From Methanobacterium spitsbergense (GTDB taxonomy: Archaea; Methanobacteriota; Methanobacteria; Methanobacteriales; Methanobacteriaceae): DNA of 64,000 bases. The stretch lies in NCBI RefSeq assembly GCF_019931065.1, contig NZ_JAIOUQ010000013.1, forward strand, positions 1 through 64,000, written 5' to 3'. Position 1 is the first letter of the stretch; every line of letters starts with the position of its first letter. Positions 57,854 to 64,000 of this stretch are shown here, in pieces. The position numbers were made by a program, and so were the translations under genes. A model generated the notes under the pieces. The model saw nothing but the letters and a program-made list of their open reading frames with translations, ran no database searches and was not told the DNA's origin.

Positions 57854-58210
57854 TTATCTATTTTAATGGATTGGTGAAAACACTATCTTTTAAATTGTTT
57901 AATTTTTTATAAAAATATAAAAATTAGTATAATTTATTTATTTTTATTTTAAAGATACTATATTCGTTAATTTAACTAATTAAATACAATTACTCTATGA
58001 TTAAATTACTCCACTAAAAATATTCATTTTTAACACTCCAATATTTCAAAAAAGAATAATAAAAGAATGACTACACTTTCATCCTTTAATTTTCTTATTT
58101 ATTCTGCGTCAATCATTTCTCCGTATTCAATTTCTATTTGGCAACCATTGGGGCCGCAGCAGAAATGTTGCAGATATACCTTCACATTTTGAATTGGAGG
58201 TAGAACGAAT
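57854..58210. other. intergenic region, possible small minus-strand frame
   Basis: The gap ends with TTGGAGGTAGAACGAAT, the ribosome binding site of the small gene at 58211. A minus-strand frame at 58099-58187 encodes a short Cys-rich stretch (HFCCGPNGCQIEIEYGE) in locally GC-richer DNA, but has no ribosome binding site and is left uncalled. Confidence 0.4.
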
Positions 58211-58345
58211 ATGACGCCAAAGGATAGATGGAAAGAAGTTGAAATAATATTAAATTCAGCAATTCCTAAAGAAGAAGCATTAATGGTAGTAGATCTCATA
58301 AAAGAATCAGTAAGATATGAGATTAATGAGGCACAGAAGAAATAA
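58211..58345 (+). CDS. 44-residue small helical protein
   Basis: ATG 58211 follows TTGGAGGTAGAACGAAT. The product reads MTPKDRWKEVEIILNSAIPK, then EEALMVVDLIKESVRYEINE and AQKK: two amphipathic helices, soluble. No family is recognised. The strong ribosome binding site and clean composition support a real gene. It is followed by about 215 bases of non-coding DNA. Confidence 0.55.
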   Translation: MTPKDRWKEVEIILNSAIPKEEALMVVDLIKESVRYEINEAQKK

Positions 58346-58559
58346 TTAGAAAGTAAACTAAAGTTTGATTTTTACTTTCTTTTTAAATTTTTATTGGATA
58401 AATTAAAGCTAAAAATTTATAATATACATATTATTCAGAATTATAGATAATAAAATGGTTTATTTGAAGTACATGTTTAGAATATTTCAAACATATTTTA
58501 CATATTAATAGATAATTGTTTATTCTATTCAATACAAATTAATATATTGGTGATAATAT

Positions 58560-58847
58560 ATGTTATATGTAGCAGAACACACGCATCCAGCAGCAGAATG
58601 CCCTATGTTAACGGATGACGGTAAAAATATGATAAAAGAGCTTTTTTCAGAAGAACATATAAAAAGTGCAGGTATTGAAATTGTTGGAGCCTATATGAGC
58701 TGTCCTGTTGATGAGAAGGCTTATCATAAAGGATATTTCATTGTGGAAGCACCAGACCCAGAAACAGTAATAAACTTCTTTGGACCCATGAAATTATTAG
58801 AACTCAAGGAAGTAAAGCCCTTCAGCGAAATAGCAAAAACATTATAA
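58560..58847 (+). CDS. small cytosolic protein, possibly dimeric alpha/beta barrel fold
   Basis: The 95-residue protein starts MLYVAEHTHPAAECPMLTDDGKNMIKELFSEEHIKSAGIEIVGAYMSCPVDEKAYHKGYFIVEAPDPETV. It has the strand-helix-strand alternation of small dimeric alpha/beta-barrel proteins (inference). Two Cys and two His near the N-terminus could bind metal. Family and function are unknown. TTGGTGATAAT precedes the ATG. Confidence 0.6.
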   Translation: MLYVAEHTHPAAECPMLTDDGKNMIKELFSEEHIKSAGIEIVGAYMSCPVDEKAYHKGYFIVEAPDPETVINFFGPMKLLELKEVKPFSEIAKTL

Positions 58848-58873
58848 CTAAATTCTTTTATCTTTTTTTATAA

Positions 58874-59068
58874 ATTTTTATTCTAATTTTAGTTCTCCAT
58901 TTATTTGCCATCTTAATCGGCCGATTACAAATAAATACCGAACTTTATCCTCAACTGTTATCAAGCATCCACTTATGTTTTATTATTTTCACCACTATCT
59001 GTTTAGTGGGAATATACGCCTCATGGAAGAGGGGAAATGGTAGAAGTTATCAAGAGGATAAGAGTTGA
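58874..59068 (+). pseudogene. 3' remnant of an MFS-type transporter
   Basis: An open frame without a start codon encodes LVLHLFAILIGRLQINTEL, then SIHLCFIIFTTICLVGIYASWKRGNGRS, ending at TGA 59066-59068. A final membrane helix followed by a short basic tail is how major-facilitator drug transporters often end. The rest of the gene is absent, so it is probably a decayed fragment. Confidence 0.4.
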
Positions 59069-59481
59069 ATCCTATAACGCAAAATAATTAATTTAAGGTA
59101 ATATTTATTATATTCAAAGTAAAATAGGGTTAATTGATCAATTTGTTGTTCAAAAGTTTTTTGGTAATAAAAAGGATCAAACTCTTTAAATTTTTAATTT
59201 CCTCTTGATTCTTTTTAAGTAAGTACTATTTTTCTAGTTACATCCGCTTTAATTCTTTCAGATATTATTTTTACCTATAATTTTAGCTTAGTTTACTAAA
59301 CGTATGTGTATATCTTCTTTGATTTTTGTAATACTAAATAATATGATAAGATAAATAGGATTTAATTATGTAGAATAACTGGAAGAATATATATTCAAAA
59401 CTATATATGATGCTTAATTCAAAGGAGAATATTGTATTCTAAATTTTAGTTCAAAATTATGTCAAAGAGGTATATTAACAT
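59069..59481. other. promoter region of the HdrC/HdrB pair
   Basis: About 410 AT-rich bases. ATATATTCAAAACTATATATG near 59390-59410 could contain the TATA box. GTCAAAGAGGTATATTAACAT carries the ribosome binding site. No gene is seen. Confidence 0.4.
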
Positions 59482-60072
59482 ATGAAAACTATCAAACTGA
59501 AAAAAGATCCATTGAAACTTGTAAAAGATGTTTTAAATGATTTAAAAGCATCACCAGATCTTGGAATCTACAAGTGTGTACAATGTGGTATGTGCACATC
59601 CGTCTGTCCAGGAGCAAGTCAAACAGAATACGACCCTAGGGATATGATAAGAAGGGTTCTTGAAAACGATGAAACAGTTATAGATGATGAAACTATATGG
59701 AACTGCTTTTCATGTTATACCTGTAACAGTGTGTGTCCATCTGGAAACAATGCAAGTGAAGTAAACCAGATTTTAAGACAAATGCGTATTGATAATGGTA
59801 ATGGGCTTAAAAAAATTGCCACATTCAGTCCATATGGAGACAGTATCATAAAAACTGGAGTCGGATCAATTCCAAATGAATATTTTGAAACTATGATAAA
59901 CGATGTTGGCCATGATTACATGATTATGAAATTAAATATAGAAAGTATGCGTACAGATCTTGGACTTGTAGATTATATATTACCTAAAGAATCAGTTAAT
60001 GAAATTGAATCAATACTTGATAATTCAGGATTTAAAAATAGACTTAAAAAAGTAAAGAGATGTAAAAAATGA
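59482..60072 (+). CDS. hdrC: heterodisulfide reductase subunit C-like [4Fe-4S] protein
   Basis: The 196-residue protein has two ferredoxin-type clusters: CVQCGMCTSVCPGA (Cys32, 35, 38, 42) and CFSCYTCNSVCPSG (Cys75, 78, 81, 85), followed by EVNQILRQMRI. This is the HdrC layout, and the C-terminal half is helical. HdrC relays electrons to HdrB, which reduces the CoM-S-S-CoB disulfide. The gene overlaps hdrB by four bases (ATGA), so the pair is translationally coupled. HdrA is not next to it. Confidence 0.9.
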   Translation: MKTIKLKKDPLKLVKDVLNDLKASPDLGIYKCVQCGMCTSVCPGASQTEYDPRDMIRRVLENDETVIDDETIWNCFSCYTCNSVCPSGNNASEVNQILRQMRIDNGNGLKKIATFSPYGDSIIKTGVGSIPNEYFETMINDVGHDYMIMKLNIESMRTDLGLVDYILPKESVNEIESILDNSGFKNRLKKVKRCKK

Positions 60073-61037
60073 AAATAACACCAGATAAAGATATACTACT
60101 CTTTAAAACCTGTCTAGTGAATGTTGAATATCCAGGTATTGAATCGTCCACACGCTACATATTAGATATGATCGATGTTGAACACATGGTAGATGAAAGA
60201 CAATCCTGCTGTACAGGGCTTGGACACTATTTTGATCTATTTGACCAGCTATCAACAACCGCAATAGCAGCCAGAAACTTTCAAATAGCATTAAAAACAG
60301 GTCATGGTAATATAGTTACAATGTGTGCCACATGCTATGCTATACTCAAAAAATCTGCCAAAATATTGAATCATAATGAAGAAGTCAGGAATAAAGTAAA
60401 CAAAATATTAGAAAATTCTGATCTTGAAAGAATGGAATACAAAACGGGAGATATGGATCCAAGTAAAAACATATTCCATGTAGCTGAGATTTTTTTTAAC
60501 AAAAGGGAAGAAATTTCCAAACTTGTTAAATTTGATCTTTCTAATTTAAAGGTTGCAACACACCATGCCTGCCACTACTGCAAGGTATATTACAACGATG
60601 CAATGGAAGGTGTAAGGAATCCTAATCTCCTAGACGGACTAGCAGCAGCTGTGGGAGTTGAAACTGTAGGATGGTATGATCATAAAAAAGTAACATGTGG
60701 TTCAGGATTCCGCCAGAGATTCACCAACAAAGAAGTTTCTTTAGCAGTTACCGCCGAAAAACTTCAGTCGTTAAAGGAACATGAGGGTGAAATACTTCTA
60801 CACATGTGCCCAAACTGTCAGATGCAATTTGACCGTTATCAGCCTTACATTGAGGAAAAATTAGATACAAAGTTTAATATATGTCATTTGAATATTGCAC
60901 AGTTCATTGCACTGGCATTTGGAGCAGATCCTTACAATACTATAGGTATACAGACACACACAGTTCCAATAGAACCACTTCTTAAAAGACTAGAACTCTT
61001 CGAAAAAGAAAAAAAAGCAGAAACAGAATTTAAATGA
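60069..61037 (+). CDS. hdrB: heterodisulfide reductase subunit B-like protein with altered second CCG motif
   Basis: The 322-residue protein has two Cys-rich CCG domains. The first is intact: Cys15, Cys47-Cys48 and Cys86-x-x-Cys89 (spacings 31 and 37). The second has Cys168, then Cys210-Gly211 where two adjacent Cys are expected, and Cys247-x-x-Cys250. Each full CCG motif binds an unusual noncubane [4Fe-4S] cluster that cleaves the heterodisulfide. The lost Cys suggests only one standard cluster or a different second one. An extra Cys171 (HYCK) might substitute. It could be a paralogue with another disulfide substrate. Confidence 0.85.
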   Translation: MKITPDKDILLFKTCLVNVEYPGIESSTRYILDMIDVEHMVDERQSCCTGLGHYFDLFDQLSTTAIAARNFQIALKTGHGNIVTMCATCYAILKKSAKILNHNEEVRNKVNKILENSDLERMEYKTGDMDPSKNIFHVAEIFFNKREEISKLVKFDLSNLKVATHHACHYCKVYYNDAMEGVRNPNLLDGLAAAVGVETVGWYDHKKVTCGSGFRQRFTNKEVSLAVTAEKLQSLKEHEGEILLHMCPNCQMQFDRYQPYIEEKLDTKFNICHLNIAQFIALAFGADPYNTIGIQTHTVPIEPLLKRLELFEKEKKAETEFK

Positions 61038-61179
61038 TAAAATATCATTAAAACCTATTCCATTCATAAATCATTGAATGAAATTTAATGTTAAAATTAT
61101 TGACAAAAGAAATAATTTACCACAAAAAATATTAACTTGGATTAAATAATTATCAAAAATATCATACTGGAGTGTATAA

Positions 61180-61479
61180 ATGAAAAAAGAAAAACAAAGA
61201 CCATATCTTTTCACAGAGGCCGTAAGTGAAGAACTAAATGTTGCATTCAAAAATTTAGCATCAGAGATAATGAAAGACAGTGCATTGTCCTCAAAGGAAA
61301 AATCATTAATTGCATTAGCATGTGCCGTGGCAATTAAATGTGAATACTGTGTAAAAGCCCATAAAGAAAATGCCTTGACCGCCGGTGCTACTATGGATGA
61401 GATTAAAGAAGCTGCGGCAGTTGCCAGCCAGGTACGTCTTGGATCAGGATTAACCTTTGCATCTTTTGTTCTAGATTAA
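61180..61479 (+). CDS. carboxymuconolactone decarboxylase/AhpD-like protein
   Basis: The 99-residue helical protein has the AhpD-type redox motif [13 protein letters not shown] (Cys54, Cys57, His61), then [22 protein letters not shown]. Such proteins reduce peroxiredoxin-linked systems or act as thiol-disulfide enzymes. It lies 140 bases after hdrB on the same strand, which may link it to thiol/disulfide chemistry. TACTGGAGTGTATAA precedes the ATG. Confidence 0.9.
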   Translation: MKKEKQRPYLFTEAVSEELNVAFKNLASEIMKDSALSSKEKSLIALACAVAIKCEYCVKAHKENALTAGATMDEIKEAAAVASQVRLGSGLTFASFVLD

Positions 61480-61543
61480 ATATAAATACACTATCAATAT
61501 TAAAAATTTTTAATATTTTTTATTTTTAAATTTTTTTAGAATA

Positions 61544-62386
61544 TCAAATAGTTATGTGTTTACCAGTATAGAACTGCTCAATACTTTCATTTAATATTGA
61601 TTGCATAATTTCAAATCCATATTTACCGGTGCAGTGACCTGTGTAAACTTTTTCCACTCCTGCAGACTTTATCCATAGGGATGTATCTTTAATTTCTTCT
61701 TTTTTTGCAGTAAAAGATGATATTTCACCAGCTTGGAAATGGAATCCTCCTATTATGTTTTTTATTTCTGCGTCTGGAAATACTTCTTTTGCTTTAATAA
61801 TTATGTTTCTGATGTCACTGTGACCACATCCAGAAAATAATGTTAGTTCATTATTATTTTTAACTCCCATGAAAAGTTCATGATCAAATTTATCATTTAA
61901 GAAATGATTTCCATCCTTTGTAAATAGTATGCGATTAGTTGAAGGTATTGGGAATGTTTTGCTAATGTTGGGTATAATAAAAATTCCATCCAATATTTCT
62001 AATGTTCCATCTACAAATTTGAGTCTATCGTTGTAATCATCGATAATCTTTAAATCCATTCCAATAAATTTTTTATTTAAACTTTTTCCCGTGTAATGGC
62101 AATTTAATGCCTCTTTTTTAAGATATACTGGTGCATGATCATTTAATTTAAAAAAATCCAATAAACCTCCAGTATGATCATCATGACCATGTGATATAAC
62201 CACAGCATCTACTTGAGATAGATCTAGATTCAATGATTTAGCATTAGAAATAACTGTACCTTTAGGACCACCGGTATCAAAAAGTATTTTATTACCATTT
62301 TTTTCTACCAATAATGATAAACCATGTTCTGTATTAAGTTTTGACCGTGTTTGTTTGGTATTTTCTGAAAGTATAGTTACATCCAT
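61544..62386 (-). CDS. MBL-fold metallohydrolase (COG1237-type)
   Basis: The 280-residue protein has the metallo-beta-lactamase metal motif SHGHDDHTGG (His66, His68, Asp70, His71) after ILFDTGG, and later GCGHSDIRNII and GGFHFQAGE, VYTGHCTGKYGFE. This resembles the COG1237 group that includes enzymes annotated in methanopterin biosynthesis (dihydropterin-aminobenzene phosphate synthase type). That specific role is unproven. It is monocistronic with CGGTGA upstream. Confidence 0.85.
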   Translation of the reverse strand: MDVTILSENTKQTRSKLNTEHGLSLLVEKNGNKILFDTGGPKGTVISNAKSLNLDLSQVDAVVISHGHDDHTGGLLDFFKLNDHAPVYLKKEALNCHYTGKSLNKKFIGMDLKIIDDYNDRLKFVDGTLEILDGIFIIPNISKTFPIPSTNRILFTKDGNHFLNDKFDHELFMGVKNNNELTLFSGCGHSDIRNIIIKAKEVFPDAEIKNIIGGFHFQAGEISSFTAKKEEIKDTSLWIKSAGVEKVYTGHCTGKYGFEIMQSILNESIEQFYTGKHITI

Positions 62387-62767
62387 TAAATCACCGTGTA
62401 GGAAATTTTATGTAAATATTGCATGAAATTATTTTCTTTTGATCCAGATTCTGTATATTATTGATATTACCCAAGTGTTATATAATAGTTTTGAATATAT
62501 ATTCATAACATGTATGTAATATTTGAAATAATATTTTTTTAAGACAGAATTAACTTTCTTAAACTAGAATGTTAGTGGGGATGATAAAAGAATGTTTAAT
62601 AAATAAAAAGTGGGTACAAACAGATTAGAAGCTTAAGATCAAATATCAAAAAATAAAAAGAAAAATAATGGAAATATAAGGTATTTAAACGGTTTTAAAT
62701 CTGAATTTAGTAATACAAAGTCAAAAAGTGGCTGATATTAATTTTTGAAGTTTAAAAAGGAGATCTC
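62387..62767. other. divergent intergenic region
   Basis: About 380 bases between the MBL gene and the zinc-ribbon gene. AAAAAGGAGATCTC is the ribosome binding site of the latter. No gene is seen. Confidence 0.4.
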
Positions 62768-63070
62768 ATGACAGTTGAAAAAAGATATAAATGTAATAAA
62801 TGCGGATTTGAATGGCACAACCCTAAAAAAGAATATGATAAATGTCCTGATTGTGAATCTGAGGATATAAATAGAATTGGCTTAGAAACTGAATTGCAAA
62901 ATACCATAACACAACAGGGAGTTGGGAGAGGTCGTGGAGGGAGGGGAGCAGGACCACCAAGGGTATGTAAATGCCACCAATGTGGATATGAAACTCAAAA
63001 AACCCAGGGAATGCCATGTAGAAATGATAAATGTCCAGAATGCGGAACTCCACTGTGTGGAAGCGATTAA
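62768..63070 (+). CDS. double zinc-ribbon protein with Gly/Arg linker
   Basis: The 100-residue protein has one zinc ribbon at each end: YKCNKCGFEWHNPKKEYDKCPDC (residues 7-30) and CKCHQCGYETQKTQGMPCRNDKCPECGTPL (68-97). They are joined by a Gly-Arg-rich stretch (GVGRGRGGRGAGPPR). Similar proteins accompany NifX/NifB-type iron-molybdenum cofactor-binding proteins in archaea. It is 31 bases before such a gene. A metal or nucleic-acid role is likely but unproven. Confidence 0.7.
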   Translation: MTVEKRYKCNKCGFEWHNPKKEYDKCPDCESEDINRIGLETELQNTITQQGVGRGRGGRGAGPPRVCKCHQCGYETQKTQGMPCRNDKCPECGTPLCGSD

Positions 63071-63101
63071 AATTATGTTTATAATTATGGAGGCATAAAA
63101 T

Positions 63102-63467
63102 ATGAAAATTTGTATACCCAGTATGGATAATAACGGACTCTTCTCAGAAATATCTGTTCACTTTGGAAAAAGCCCATATTTCACCATTCTAGATGTGAAA
63201 GATAATAAGATAGAGGAAATTGAAGTTATAGAAAGTGAAGGAAGGCATGCAGGCGGGAAGAAAACACTTGCAGAGATCATTATTCAATCAAAACCAGATG
63301 TTTTGTTATGTGCAAATTTAGGATCAAAGGCATTACAGATGTTCAATAAAGAAGATATAAAAATATATGTCGGAGCCTCAGGAAATGTTAAAAACACCTT
63401 TGAAGAATGGAAAAATGATAATTTAAAGCGTGCAGATGAAACAATGGTTTGTAAGGATGGTAATTAA
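63102..63467 (+). CDS. NifX/NifB-type dinitrogenase iron-molybdenum cofactor-binding-fold protein
   Basis: The 121-residue protein has the NifX-like fold: MKICIPSMDNNGLFSEISVHFGKSPYFTILDV, EGRHAGGKKTLAEIII, KPDVLLCANLGSKALQMF and IYVGASGNVKNTFEEWKN. Free-standing forms in methanogens bind Fe-S or Fe-Mo type clusters, and nitrogenase need not be involved. TGGAGGCATAAA precedes the ATG. It is co-linear with the zinc-ribbon gene and the CDF transporter. Confidence 0.85.
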   Translation: MKICIPSMDNNGLFSEISVHFGKSPYFTILDVKDNKIEEIEVIESEGRHAGGKKTLAEIIIQSKPDVLLCANLGSKALQMFNKEDIKIYVGASGNVKNTFEEWKNDNLKRADETMVCKDGN

Positions 63468-63533
63468 ATATAATTCATTTAAAAAAATAGAAGTAGATTA
63501 TCATAGAAAAATTTTACATAAAATCGTGATTTG

Positions 63534-64000
63534 ATGGGGGAAAATGATTCTATAGGTCTTAAAAAAGGAGAAAGAGCTGCCAAATACTCTACAATTGCTA
63601 ATTTTTCTCTAGCCATTATTAAAGCAGTTGTAGGTGTTTTATCTGGCAGTATTGCTTTACTAGCAGATGCTGTTCATTCATTCTCGGATATATTTGCTTC
63701 ACTGGCAGTTTTTATTGGATTGAAACTGTCTCAAAGAAAACCAGATGAGAAGTTTCCTTATGGATATTATAAATTTGAAACATTATCTTCACTTATAATA
63801 TCAGTTATAATTATTATAAGCGGTATTGAAATAGCAATCGAATCTATAAATGGTATTATAACTCCAAAACCAATTAGCATGCCATTAACAGCTATTGCGG
63901 TGGCTTTAATATCGGTTTTTGTTTCTTTTTTCTTAGCTCGTTTAAAAGATAGGGTGGGAAAGGAAATTAATTCCCCCGCACTTATAAATGATGGTAAACA
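63534..64000 (+). CDS. cation diffusion facilitator transporter, cut by window end
   Basis: The frame opens at ATG 63534 (TTG 63531 is an alternative) and runs off the window after about 155 codons. It encodes [75 protein letters not shown], with the A-D-x-x-H-S-x-x-D metal motif of helix 2 and the FPYGY..FE motif. Further helices and a partial ALINDGK follow. Family members export Zn2+, Fe2+, Mn2+ or similar ions. It probably shares an operon with the two preceding metal-related genes. Confidence 0.9.
   Translation, partial: MGENDSIGLKKGERAAKYSTIANFSLAIIKAVVGVLSGSIALLADAVHSFSDIFASLAVFIGLKLSQRKPDEKFPYGYYKFETLSSLIISVIIIISGIEIAIESINGIITPKPISMPLTAIAVALISVFVSFFLARLKDRVGKEINSPALINDGK

Noticed and set aside
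58099..58299. Minus-strand 66-codon frame with a CCGPNGC stretch
   Set aside because: It overlaps the better supported plus-strand gene at 58211 and has no ribosome binding site; only its last 29 codons look protein-like, so I left it uncalled.

Overview
The window is AT-rich and shows every sign of a hydrogenotrophic methanogen of the Methanobacteriales, most likely Methanobacterium or a close relative. The evidence is methanogenesis marker protein 8, a heterodisulfide-reductase-type HdrC/HdrB pair, two FmdE-family proteins with DUF364, a membrane-anchored archaeal Lon, a geranylgeranyl-reductase-family gene, DUF2115 and large tethered surface proteins. Many genes have GGTG/GGAGG ribosome binding sites. 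I saw no rRNA, tRNA, CRISPR array, transposase or integrase. Most of the window is accessory: stress, metal and envelope functions, small membrane proteins and several broken genes.

Layout. 1-7.9 kb: sparse genes (DJ-1/PfpI, a broken DUF1801 gene, a PepSY-like protein, a TMEM175-type channel, a phospholipase-D-like protein, an Imm5-like protein). 8.4-10.7 kb: a large gene split by one frameshift, followed by a LarC2-like (nickel-pincer) gene. 11.5-14.3 kb, minus strand: an operon FmdE / DUF364 / methyltransferase / FmdE / ribbon-helix-helix regulator, next to a tethered surface protein (14.3-17.2 kb) and a SoxB/UshA-type metallophosphoesterase. 19.1-24.5 kb: small regulators, membrane proteins and Lon.

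24.7-33.0 kb is an arsenic/sulfur island. It holds an unusual fusion of an ArsM-type arsenite methyltransferase with a Cys-rich linker and a QueG-like double [4Fe-4S] domain, then a DGC-domain protein, a zinc ribbon, an ArsP-type permease, an MTH895-type thioredoxin, ArsR, Acr3, three DsrE/F/H-like sulfur-relay proteins and a Fe-S protein. The fusion is the best candidate for an undescribed activity: methylation of arsenic coupled to on-board electron supply, with ArsP and Acr3 exporting methylated and inorganic As(III).

33.6-40.1 kb: kdpABC with a KdpD-like sensor that lacks the kinase domain. 41-47.7 kb, minus strand: a CPA1 antiporter and an envelope operon (PAP2 phosphatase, DedA, membrane protein, DUF4012). 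It also carries a second copy of the regulator plus three-helix membrane protein pair seen at 19 kb, and a paralogue of the 3 kb anchored protein. 48-56.5 kb: cysK, a methyltransferase, CopA, PadR, methanogenesis marker 8 and a geranylgeranyl reductase with an in-frame stop. 56.9-64 kb: gene remnants, HdrC/HdrB, an AhpD-like protein, an MBL hydrolase, and a zinc-ribbon / NifX-like / CDF transporter set cut by the window end.

At least three otherwise long genes (1.4, 8.4 and 55.4 kb) carry one- or two-base disruptions and several others are fragments. Either this stretch is decaying or the assembly has uncorrected small errors.
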